This document shows positions 1-5,836 of a DNA stretch of 14,743 nt, piece after piece. Both the position numbers and the translations under genes were made by a program. Origin of the DNA: Elusimicrobiota bacterium (GTDB taxonomy: Bacteria > CG03); the NCBI GenBank assembly GCA_021161625.1, contig JAGHAG010000155.1, positions 1 to 14,743 on the forward strand. The letters run 5' to 3'. Position 1 is the first letter of the stretch, and each line of letters starts with the position of its first letter. Under the pieces are notes generated by a model. That model worked only from the letters and a program-made list of their open reading frames with translations, had not been told where the DNA came from and did no database searches.

Positions 1-14
1 ACTTAATTCTTAAA

Positions 15-32
15 GCCCCAACTTGTCGGGGC
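15..32. repeat. 18-nt palindromic repeat, copy 1
   Basis: GCCCC at 15-19 faces GGGGC at 28-32, with partial pairing between. The sequence GCCCCAACTTGTCGGGGC matches the 18 nt at 14283-14300 at 15 of 18 positions, so the two are copies of one small palindromic element. It lies outside any gene. No U-run follows it, so a terminator role is not supported. No duplicated flank is visible. Confidence 0.6.
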
Positions 33-131
33 GACTTAATCCTTAACCCTGATAAATACGGTTTTGAAAATTTGAATTTTGGTAATTGGGATTTGTTTAG
101 GATTTGGGATTTAGAATTTAGGATTTGATAA
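33..131. repeat. Composite intergenic repeat with 7-nt period
   Basis: The stretch opens with ACTTAATCCTTAA and CCTGATA, continues with GTTTTGAAAATTTGAATTTT, and ends in units of seven bases (GGATTTG, GGATTTA, GAATTTA, GGATTTG). The same modules in the same order recur at about 9029-9150 between the two convergent operons, which makes this a dispersed composite repeat. No gene is visible in positions 1-132. Confidence 0.6.
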
Positions 132-132
132 T

Positions 133-1464
133 ATGGATTGTCATTTTGCATTTTGCAGTTTGAATTTTAAATTCCATCGGCACGGAAATTTCAATCAGTT
201 TCGTTCCGAATTATCGGAACAAGTTTCAACAAATTTCGCTCGCATAGCGAGCATATTTCTATCCACCATCCACTTTCCTCTGTCCTCTGTCCTCTGTCCT
301 CTATTTGCTGTTTGTTATTTGCTATCTGCTATTCATTTGTATGCACAGGAAATTTCAATTGCAATTTATCAAAATCAGAGAAGTTTAAACATTTCATCTC
401 TTAAAAATTTCAGAGTTACAGAAGTTAAAACAGGAAAAATAACACCTCTTTTTAAGGGCAACTCCTACCTTGTTCTCCCGTTTCAGGATGGAATAAAAAT
501 ACGGGAAAGGGTTTTTGATGGTTTTTTGAAATTCTGGGGCACTGAAAAACTCAATGTTAATGGCAAAAATTACAGAGGAATTATTTATGTTGAAAATAAA
601 GGTGGAAAACTTAACTGCATAAACAACCTTGATATTGAGGATTATCTCAAAGGAGTTCTACCTGCAGAAGTTTCACCGTCCTGGCATATAGAAGCATTAA
701 AAGCACAGGCGGTTGTATCAAGAACTTATGCATTTAAAAATCTTGGGAGATTTTTTGACAGGGGTTTTGACCTTTGCTCCACCCAGATTTCGCAGGTTTA
801 CAAAGGAGCAGATGTTGAAAAAGAGCAAACAAACCTTGCTGTTGATGTGACAAAGGGTGAGGTCCTTTTTTATAAGGGGGAAGTTGCAAAAGTTTTTTTT
901 CATGCAGATGCAGGAGGATATACAGAAAACCCAAAATATGTCTGGAATTCAGGGGAGGTTCCCAGGTATCTTAAAGGGGTGAGAGAGCCGAGATTTCTTA
1001 AGAGTCCTTATTCTAAATGGAAGTGCAAAATTTTTTTTGATGACCTTGAAAAAAAACTTGTAAAAAATGGATATGAGGTAAAAAAAATTTTCAGATTAAA
1101 AGCTTCAGACAGAACCCCCTCAGGGAGATACAAAAAAATTATTGTGTATTCAAAAAAAGGGAAAGTCAAAATTCCGTCAAACAGATTCAGAACCATTGTT
1201 GGTTCCTCTAAAATGAGGAGTACAAAAATAAAAAGAATTAAAAACAAAAGAAAGTATGCAGAAATTTTCGGGGCAGGATGGGGTCATGGTGTTGGATTTT
1301 CACAGTGGGGTGCAAAAGCTCTTGCAGAAAAAGGATGGAGTTACAGAAAAATTCTTCAGTTTTATTTTCCTGGAACCCGAATACGGAAGTCAGAAGTCGG
1401 AAAATCCCCCTTTGTATTCCCCCCTTTTGAAAAGGGGGGAAATAGGGGGGATTATAAAAATTAA
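133..1464 (+). CDS. SpoIID/LytB-domain protein, predicted exported peptidoglycan lytic enzyme
   Basis: Family knowledge: SpoIID/LytB-domain proteins act outside the membrane on cell-wall glycan; SpoIID is a lytic transglycosylase that cuts strands already stripped of stem peptides. Seen here: the core runs from about residue 145 to 417, with LPAEVSP carrying the expected catalytic Glu (E179), AQAVVSRTYA, a CSTQISQVY segment with C215, FHADAGGYTE (H257), and the signature GWGHGVGFSQWGA (382-394). Export fits a hydrophobic stretch at about 51-70 followed by a plausible cleavage site near LYA-QE. The start is uncertain. The ATG at 133 is the only in-frame ATG before the domain, but residues 1-70 are encoded by hairpins and a heptamer array, and the only ribosome-site candidate is a weak AGGA. 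The last ~20 residues come from a C6/G6 palindrome repeat. No sporulation genes are nearby, so a role in growth or division is more likely. The domain call is firm; the ends are not. Confidence 0.88.
   Translation: MDCHFAFCSLNFKFHRHGNFNQFRSELSEQVSTNFARIASIFLSTIHFPLSSVLCPLFAVCYLLSAIHLYAQEISIAIYQNQRSLNISSLKNFRVTEVKTGKITPLFKGNSYLVLPFQDGIKIRERVFDGFLKFWGTEKLNVNGKNYRGIIYVENKGGKLNCINNLDIEDYLKGVLPAEVSPSWHIEALKAQAVVSRTYAFKNLGRFFDRGFDLCSTQISQVYKGADVEKEQTNLAVDVTKGEVLFYKGEVAKVFFHADAGGYTENPKYVWNSGEVPRYLKGVREPRFLKSPYSKWKCKIFFDDLEKKLVKNGYEVKKIFRLKASDRTPSGRYKKIIVYSKKGKVKIPSNRFRTIVGSSKMRSTKIKRIKNKRKYAEIFGAGWGHGVGFSQWGAKALAEKGWSYRKILQFYFPGTRIRKSEVGKSPFVFPPFEKGGNRGDYKN
203..220. repeat. Perfect hairpin GTTCCGA/TCGGAAC
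   Basis: Seven-base arms surround the loop ATTA. AGTTTC occurs at 197-202 and again at 222-227, so the hairpin is bracketed by a short direct repeat, as expected of a small inserted palindrome. It lies inside the open frame upstream of the SpoIID domain. Confidence 0.55.
238..252. repeat. Perfect hairpin GCTCGC/GCGAGC
   Basis: Six-base arms surround the loop ATA. ATTTC precedes it at 233-237 and recurs at 255-259. It is the second of two palindromes within 50 bp in the leader-encoding part of the SpoIID-domain frame. Confidence 0.5.
261..336. repeat. Pyrimidine-rich heptamer array encoding the signal-peptide-like region
   Basis: CTCTGTC is repeated three times with exact 7-nt spacing. It continues as CTCTATT, TGCTGTT, TGTTATT, TGCTATC and TGCTATT, giving about ten degenerate units. 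In the frame of the SpoIID-domain protein the array reads as a Leu/Ser/Pro/Phe/Val-rich stretch that would serve as a hydrophobic export signal. Confidence 0.7.
1417..1441. repeat. C6/G6 palindromic repeat, copy 1
   Basis: TTCCCCCCTTTT and AAAAGGGGGGAA form a perfect 12-bp stem around a single G. Flanking AATCCCCC (1403-1410) and ATAGGGGGGAT (1442-1452) extend the repeat unit to roughly 1402-1453. It overlaps the 3' end of the SpoIID-domain frame and encodes its last residues. A related copy lies at 14230-14250. No U-run follows the stem on the plus strand, so a repeat is preferred over a terminator. Confidence 0.7.
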
Positions 1465-1537
1465 AAATGAAAAATAAAAAATGTAGTTGCAGAGCGAAGC
1501 TCTGCTCTATAAAGTGGAAAGAGGATAGTAGTTATCT
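1454..1537. repeat. A-rich heptamers, a GCAGAGC hairpin and purine heptamers
   Basis: From 1454 the bases run with a period of 7 (AATTAAA, AATGAAA, AATAAAA, AATGTAG), and the stop codon at 1462-1464 lies inside this run. A perfect hairpin follows: GCAGAGC (1489-1495), loop GAA, GCTCTGC (1499-1505). After it come AAAGTGG, AAAGAGG and ATAGTAG, which are the reverse complement of the pyrimidine array at 261-336. This is the whole gap before the aminotransferase gene. Confidence 0.55.
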
Positions 1538-1547
1538 GTTTTTTTGC

Positions 1548-1553
1548 TATAAT
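1548..1553 (+). promoter_or_regulatory. Putative -10 element of the argD promoter
   Basis: TATAAT ends only five bases before the ATG at 1559, and no Shine-Dalgarno sequence lies in the gap. If it works as a -10 box, transcription would start at or next to the ATG, giving a leaderless mRNA. No good -35 is visible about 17 bp upstream, so this is tentative. Confidence 0.4.
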
Positions 1554-1558
1554 AGAAA

Positions 1559-2707
1559 ATGCTATTAGATGTTTACAAAAAATATCCGATTGTCCCTGAA
1601 AGGGCACAGGGAAAATTTATTTATGATAAAAATGGGAAAAGATATCTGGATCTGGTTTCAGGAATTTCTGTAACAATACTGGGACACAGGCATCCTGCAG
1701 TTATCCGTGCAATAAAGAAGCAGTTGAATAAATACCTTCATATTTCAAATCTTTTTCACATAAAAGTGCAGGAAGAATATGCCCGGCTTCTTGTTGAAAA
1801 AACATTTAAAGGTGCAGTGTTTTTTTCAAATTCCGGTGCAGAGGCAAATGAACTTGCAGTGAAAACCGCAAGGTTTTTTGGGGCAGATTCAAACAGGTAT
1901 AAGTTTATTGCTTTTGAAAATTCTTTTCATGGAAGAACCCTTGCAACAGTTTGTCTTACAGGTCAGAAAAAATTTAAAAAAGGACTTTCCCCTTTACTGG
2001 AAGGATTTGAATTTGCAGAATTAAACAACATAAACTCTGTAAAAAAACTTATAACATCCCGAACTGTTGCGGTTTTTCTTGAACTCGTTCAGGGGGAGGG
2101 GGGGATTTATCCTGCGGATATAAATTTTGTAGGAAATTTGAGAAAAATCACAAAAGAAAAAAATATACTTTTGATTTTAGATGAGATTCAAACAGGATTT
2201 GGCAGGTGTGGAAAACTTTTTGCATTTCAAAAATATGGAATAACCCCTGATATAATAACCCTTGGAAAAGCAGCAGGTGGTGGACTTCCTCTTGGCGTTA
2301 CAATTTTAAAAAAAGGTCTTGTAAAATATCTTCCAAAGGGAAGTCATGGTTCAACCTTTGGCGGAAATCCCATAAGCGTTGTTGCAGGAATGGAAACTTT
2401 AAAACTTTTAGACGAAAAAATGCTTGAAAGAGTGAACAGGCTTTCAGAAAAATTTATACAGGGGCTTCATCAGTTATGGGAAAAGAACAAAATTATTGAA
2501 GATGTGAGGGCATCGGGCCTTATGATTGGAGTTGAATTTGAAAAGGAAATTGCAGAAAAAATTGTTTTTGAATTTTTAAAAAGAGGGATAATTACAAATG
2601 CGGTAAAACCAAATATTTTGAGATTTCTTCCACCTTATACAATCACATATTCAGACATAGAGAAGGTTTTGGCTATCTTTTCAAAAATTCTGAAACACAT
2701 AAAATAA
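1559..2707 (+). CDS. argD: Acetylornithine/class III aminotransferase
   Basis: PLP-dependent class III (subgroup II) aminotransferase. The 382-residue length and motif spacing best fit acetylornithine aminotransferase of arginine synthesis, which moves an amino group between glutamate and N-acetylglutamate semialdehyde in the cytoplasm. Seen: SNSGAEANE (90-98, PLP phosphate loop), ENSFHGRTLAT (120-130, cofactor-stacking aromatic), LELVQGEGG, LILDEIQTGFGR with D208 expected to bind the pyridine nitrogen, TLGKAAGGGLP with K237 as the Schiff-base lysine, and GSHGSTFGGNP (261-271). The ATG at 1559 is the natural start, with family-typical sequence beginning at once. No other arginine gene is in the window, so succinyldiaminopimelate, ornithine or 4-aminobutyrate transamination cannot be excluded. 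It appears to be a single-gene unit between a repeat-filled gap and the separately promoted efflux operon. Confidence 0.85.
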   Translation: MLLDVYKKYPIVPERAQGKFIYDKNGKRYLDLVSGISVTILGHRHPAVIRAIKKQLNKYLHISNLFHIKVQEEYARLLVEKTFKGAVFFSNSGAEANELAVKTARFFGADSNRYKFIAFENSFHGRTLATVCLTGQKKFKKGLSPLLEGFEFAELNNINSVKKLITSRTVAVFLELVQGEGGIYPADINFVGNLRKITKEKNILLILDEIQTGFGRCGKLFAFQKYGITPDIITLGKAAGGGLPLGVTILKKGLVKYLPKGSHGSTFGGNPISVVAGMETLKLLDEKMLERVNRLSEKFIQGLHQLWEKNKIIEDVRASGLMIGVEFEKEIAEKIVFEFLKRGIITNAVKPNILRFLPPYTITYSDIEKVLAIFSKILKHIK

Positions 2708-2714
2708 AATCACT

Positions 2715-2729
2715 TATCGCTTTGCGATA
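2715..2729. repeat. Small hairpin TATCGC/GCGATA after argD
   Basis: Six-base arms surround TTT, eight bases after the argD stop. A T-rich stretch (TTTATTTTTTTCC) begins about 15 bases later, too far for a classical intrinsic terminator. It could still be a weak terminator or another small palindromic repeat. Pyrimidine heptamer-like sequence (CCTTTCC, ACCTTTC, TACTGCA) follows at about 2755-2777. Confidence 0.35.
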
Positions 2730-2784
2730 TTACAAATTTTAAATTTATTTTTTTCCTTTCCACCTTTCTACTGCATTACAGCAC

Positions 2785-2813
2785 TTGACAAAATCTTAAA
2801 AATAGTTTAAAAT
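2785..2813 (+). promoter_or_regulatory. Sigma70-type promoter of the efflux operon
   Basis: TTGACA (2785-2790), a spacer of exactly 17 bp, then TAAAAT (2808-2813). The -35 is perfect and the -10 matches five of six consensus bases. The expected transcription start, about 2820, falls inside the palindromic operator, so the promoter is placed for repression. The untranslated leader would be about 55 nt. Confidence 0.8.
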
Positions 2814-2834
2814 ATGACTGACGCGTCAGTCATA
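2813..2834. promoter_or_regulatory. 22-bp perfect palindromic operator, probable TetR-family binding site
   Basis: The half-site TATGACTGACG is followed directly by its exact reverse complement, CGTCAGTCATA. It shares one base with the -10 box and covers the predicted transcription start. It lies 40 bp ahead of the TetR-family gene. TetR-family repressors typically bind such palindromes at their own promoter and are released by a ligand, often a pump substrate. Autoregulation is inferred from position. Confidence 0.8.
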
Positions 2835-2874
2835 AAAGAAAGATGGAAAATGAAAGAAAGAGGGATATAAGAAA

Positions 2875-3471
2875 ATGAAGAGAAGAAAAGTTTCAAAAGA
2901 AGACATTTTAAAAAAAGGTGCTGAAATTTTTTCAAAGCAGGGCTTTTTTTTAAGTCGTGTTGAAGATATAACACAAGCTCTTTCCATTGCCAAAGGAACA
3001 TTTTACCTTTATTTTAAAAACAAGGAGGAACTCCTTGGTGAAATAATATACAAACTTCATCAAGAAATTTATGAAGCCAATTCTAAAGTTATAGAAAAAA
3101 AACAAAACTGGGATAAAAAATTTAAACTCCTCATAAAAAAAATCCTTGAATTTATAAGAAAAAATATAGTTTTCATAAGGGTTTTCGTTCAGGAAGGGTT
3201 GAAAAAAGGAGCAGGCTTCAAAGAGCATTCCCGTTTTGAGAAAATCATGAAACTCTATCAAAAAAATCAAAAAGTCCTCTCCGATTTCTTCAGAGAAGGT
3301 ATAAAAAAGGGCTATTTAAACAGTTCTTTTTCCCCTGAGGAACTTGCGCTTTTTTTTGATTTTCTTGTCAGGTCAAGAGTTACAAAATTCATCTTTGATA
3401 AAAAGAAAGTTGACATAAAATCAGAATCCAAAATTTTTTACAACTTTTTTTTAAAAGGAGCGGGTAGGTGA
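2875..3471 (+). CDS. TetR/AcrR-family transcriptional regulator of the efflux operon
   Basis: A 198-residue DNA-binding repressor of the usual TetR size. The N-terminal helix-turn-helix domain spans about residues 7-53: ILKKGAEIFSKQGFF, then VEDITQALSIAKGTFYLYF, then KNKEELL, the standard family layout (G..YYHF-like motif as GTFYLYF). The C-terminal ligand-binding and dimer domain (about 60-198) is helical, rich in Lys and Phe, and has no recognisable substrate signature. The ATG at 2875 follows GAGGG at about 2860-2864; upstream ATGs at 2843 and 2850 are out of frame. Its TGA overlaps the GTG of the next gene by four bases, so regulator and pump are co-transcribed. It most likely represses from the 2813-2834 palindrome. 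The inducer cannot be told from sequence. Confidence 0.88.
   Translation: MKRRKVSKEDILKKGAEIFSKQGFFLSRVEDITQALSIAKGTFYLYFKNKEELLGEIIYKLHQEIYEANSKVIEKKQNWDKKFKLLIKKILEFIRKNIVFIRVFVQEGLKKGAGFKEHSRFEKIMKLYQKNQKVLSDFFREGIKKGYLNSSFSPEELALFFDFLVRSRVTKFIFDKKKVDIKSESKIFYNFFLKGAGR
3457..3470 (+). promoter_or_regulatory. Shine-Dalgarno deciding the GTG start of the TolC-like gene
   Basis: AAGGAG ends seven bases before GTG at 3468-3470. This supports a non-ATG start that overlaps the regulator's stop (GTGA). Starting here yields a complete signal peptide. Confidence 0.7.
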
Positions 3472-4757
3472 TTTTTTTTATTATTCTTTTTCTGGCAAGC
3501 ACTTTATATGCGGATGTTTATTCTCTTTCAGATTGCATAGAGTTTGCAAAAAGAAACAATCCTGTTTTAAGGGCATATTATCAGAGAAAACAGGCAACTT
3601 TTTTTTCGCGTAAAAGCACAAAAGCATTTCTTTACCCGCAGATAACCGGCGAATTTTCCTTTTCACATCTTAATGAAACACCACAGATGAGCGTTGACTT
3701 TATGGGGACAAAGCAGGATTTTGAAATTGGATCGCAGAATACATATCAAGCAAAACTCAGTTTAATTCAGCCACTTTTCACAGGTGGAAAGTTAAAAAGC
3801 GCCTGCAAAATTGGTGACCTGACTTACAGAATCAGTAATATGGGATACCGTTTTGCAGAAAGCAATTTAATTCTTTCAGTTAAAATGGCATATTTTGGTG
3901 CAATCTTGTCTAAGAATTTTTTGAAAATAAGAAAAGAGGCTGAGGATTTTTTAAAGGAAAACCTTGAAGTGAGTAAAAAGCTTTTCAATCAGGGAAGGGT
4001 TAGCAGTTATGATGTTTCAAGAAATGAAGTTGCATGGCAGCTTTCTAAAAGCGAAAGGATTGAAGCAGAAAATTCTTTCAGAATTGCACTGGAAAATTTA
4101 AAAAAACTTACAGGAATTCAAATAGAAGATGTTAAAGATGAATTTAAAGAACCTCAAAAACTGGAATATGATGTGGATTTACTCGTTGATTTTGCTTTAA
4201 AAAACAATCTGCAGATAAAGATAAAAAAGCAGGAAATAAAAATTCAGGAATTTTCCACCCTTAATGCAAAAAGCAATTTCTTTCCGCAGATTTATTTAGG
4301 CGCAGGTTATGTTTATGAAAATCCCCATTATTCTGTTGAACAGTGGGGAAAAAACTGGAATGTCTTTGTAAATCTAAACTGGAACATTTTCTCCTCAGGC
4401 AGGGATTATTACAATGTAAAAAAACAAAACAATGAAAAACTTGCAGGTTTAAGCGAACTTGATGATTTAAAGCAGAAAATAAAAGTTGCGGTAAAATCTG
4501 AAATTTTTAATTTGCAGTCCTCTTATGATAGATATTTAAGCCATCTGAAAAATCTTGAAACAGCAAAGGAAAATTTAAAAATTGCAAAAGAAAGATATAA
4601 CAGGGGGATTCTGTCCCATCTGGAACTGAAAGATGCACAGGTCTCCTTGACTTCCGCAGAAATTCAAAAAATAAAGGCAATATATGATTTCAATGTTGCC
4701 CGAATTAAACTTTTAAATCTTCTGGGAGTTAGAAGTTTTAAAGAGGTGGAAAAATGA
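3468..4757 (+). CDS. TolC-like outer-membrane efflux channel (OEP family)
   Basis: Outer-membrane exit duct of a tripartite pump. The 429 residues begin with a short signal peptide (MIFFIILFLASTLYA, probable cleavage before DVYSL). The mature start SLSDCIEFAKRNNPVLRAYY is the typical OEP opening. Two tandem repeats of coiled-coil helices and beta-strand segments follow: the first covers about 20-215 (with IQPLFTGGKLKSA and LFNQGRVSSYDVSRNEV), the second about 230-425 (with LNWNIFSSGRDYYNVKKQ and ERYNRGILSHLELKDAQVSL). The G(R/I)xSxxDV/LEL motifs are OEP hallmarks. No N-terminal Cys is present at the cleavage site, so it is not a lipoprotein. It overlaps the regulator (GTGA) and the adaptor (ATGA) by four bases each. 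Partnership with the adaptor and permease follows from gene order. Confidence 0.88.
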   Translation: MIFFIILFLASTLYADVYSLSDCIEFAKRNNPVLRAYYQRKQATFFSRKSTKAFLYPQITGEFSFSHLNETPQMSVDFMGTKQDFEIGSQNTYQAKLSLIQPLFTGGKLKSACKIGDLTYRISNMGYRFAESNLILSVKMAYFGAILSKNFLKIRKEAEDFLKENLEVSKKLFNQGRVSSYDVSRNEVAWQLSKSERIEAENSFRIALENLKKLTGIQIEDVKDEFKEPQKLEYDVDLLVDFALKNNLQIKIKKQEIKIQEFSTLNAKSNFFPQIYLGAGYVYENPHYSVEQWGKNWNVFVNLNWNIFSSGRDYYNVKKQNNEKLAGLSELDDLKQKIKVAVKSEIFNLQSSYDRYLSHLKNLETAKENLKIAKERYNRGILSHLELKDAQVSLTSAEIQKIKAIYDFNVARIKLLNLLGVRSFKEVEK

Positions 4758-5635
4758 AGAAAAAAATTATTTACATTGTTGCTGGGGTTCTTGTCCTTTT
4801 TCTTGTTTTCAGAATTGTCTCCTATAGGAAAAGGAGTAAGGAAGAGGTGGAATTTGCAGGGCAGAGGGATGTCCCTGTTATCAGAGTTGAAAGAAGAAAT
4901 GTCATAAAAACAATCCCCGTGCTTGGTGAGGTTTCTGGAAATCCAGAGGTTAAAGTTTTTCCAAAGGTTACAGGAAAACTCGTTAAAAAATTAAAGTTTC
5001 CTGGGAACAGGGTCAGAAAAAATGAAGTTTTATGTTTGATTGACAGAGATGAGCCTGCTTTTAAATTTACAACGGCTCAAGTTTTTTCACCCATTTCAGG
5101 GATTGTGCTTGACTATTTTTTGGACACAGGGGCTCAGGTTTCCCCTCAGACAGCCATCTTAAAAGTTGCAAATTTTGACACTGTGAAAATTCTTCTTTAT
5201 TTTTCTGAAAGTGATTTTACACATATAAGAAAAGGACAGAGGGTTTTATTTACTTTTCTTGATAAAACTTTTGAAGGATTTATAAACAGGGTTTATCCAT
5301 CACCTGATGAGATGAGCAAAAAATTTAAGGCAGAGATAATTTTTAAAAATAAAAACCACATTTTAAAACCCGCAATGAGTATTGATGCAAAAGTTGTGAT
5401 GGATGAAAGAATAAATGCCCTTGCAATTCCAAGATATTCTCTCCACAGGATAAACGGTAAAACAGGAGTTTTTGTGATTGAAAATGGTGTTGCCAGATTT
5501 AAGGAAGTTGAGGCAGGACTTATTGGAGATGAATTTGTTGAAGTCAGGGGTTTGAGAGAAGGTGATGAAATAATTGGTGAAGTTTTTGGATTAAAGGAAG
5601 GACTGAAAGTCAAAAGAATTAAAAATGACAAATGA
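4754..5635 (+). CDS. RND efflux periplasmic adaptor (membrane fusion protein) lacking the helical hairpin
   Basis: Links the inner-membrane pump to the outer channel. Layout over 293 residues: membrane anchor at about 4-22; first lipoyl half at about 68-96 (VTGKLVKKL to EVLCLIDRD); second half at about 110-140 (VFSPISGIVLDYFLDTGAQV); beta-barrel at about 142-217 (ending LKPAMSIDAKVV); membrane-proximal domain at about 218-290 (ALAIPRYSL, GVFVIENG). The two lipoyl halves are joined by only ~13 residues (97-109), where AcrA-type adaptors carry a long alpha-helical hairpin that docks on TolC. A hairpinless adaptor is known in Borrelia burgdorferi (BesA). The start follows GAGGTGG, with an ATGA overlap of the channel gene. 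The last codons (KRIKNDK) run into A-rich heptamer sequence, so the natural C-terminus may have been altered. Confidence 0.85.
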   Translation: MKKKIIYIVAGVLVLFLVFRIVSYRKRSKEEVEFAGQRDVPVIRVERRNVIKTIPVLGEVSGNPEVKVFPKVTGKLVKKLKFPGNRVRKNEVLCLIDRDEPAFKFTTAQVFSPISGIVLDYFLDTGAQVSPQTAILKVANFDTVKILLYFSESDFTHIRKGQRVLFTFLDKTFEGFINRVYPSPDEMSKKFKAEIIFKNKNHILKPAMSIDAKVVMDERINALAIPRYSLHRINGKTGVFVIENGVARFKEVEAGLIGDEFVEVRGLREGDEIIGEVFGLKEGLKVKRIKNDK

Positions 5636-5740
5636 AAAGTAGTAAAGTGGATAGTGGAAAGAGGATAGAGGAAAGAAAAAAGATGAAAAAGAAAATAAAC
5701 CCTTTACCACTTACTACTCACCACTCACTACTTGCTATAT
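5636..5740. repeat. Opposed purine and pyrimidine heptamer arrays
   Basis: Units AAAGTGG, ATAGTGG, AAAGAGG, ATAGAGG and AAAGAAA follow each other in a 7-nt register from about 5644. After a short A-rich spacer come CTTTACC, ACTTACT, ACTCACC, ACTCACT and ACTTGCT. The two halves are opposite strands of the same kind of array. GTAGTAAAGTGG at 5638-5649 can pair with CCACTTACTAC at 5707-5717, allowing one bulge, forming an imperfect long hairpin within the efflux mRNA. Confidence 0.65.
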
Positions 5741-5760
5741 GGAAAAGGTGGAAAGTCTCG

Positions 5761-5781
5761 TGGTTCTGGCGTCAGGGACCA
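5761..5781. repeat. Imperfect palindrome and G-run upstream of the permease
   Basis: TGGTTCTG and CAGGGACCA pair around GCGT with one bulge and one G-T pair. A second small stem, CCCT-CA-AGGG, lies at 5812-5821 and leads into a run of seven G that serves as the only visible ribosome-site-like sequence for the permease ATG at 5837. These look like further small palindromic repeats. Confidence 0.4.
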
Positions 5782-5836
5782 CTCGCAAAATACATAGACC
5801 TTGCAATTCCCTCAAGGGCGGGGGGGATAAAATAAA

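Larger units (their letters stand above)
5632..5835 (+). other. Repeat-derived open frame bridging adaptor and permease genes
   Basis: A 67-codon frame begins at an ATGA overlap with the adaptor stop and ends one base before the permease ATG. Its first ~36 codons are heptamer array; the rest contains two hairpins. I recognise no domain, and residue use (Lys-rich, then Thr/His/Leu) follows the repeat composition. It may be translated and so carry coupling across the insert, but a functional peptide is not supported. A second frame, ATG at 5739 to TGA at 5840, also overlaps the permease start with ATGA and encodes 33 unrecognisable residues. Confidence 0.25.

Noticed and set aside
261..336. Short regular repeats as a possible CRISPR array
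   Set aside because: The unit is 7 nt without unique spacers or 25-40 nt repeats, and no cas gene is present.
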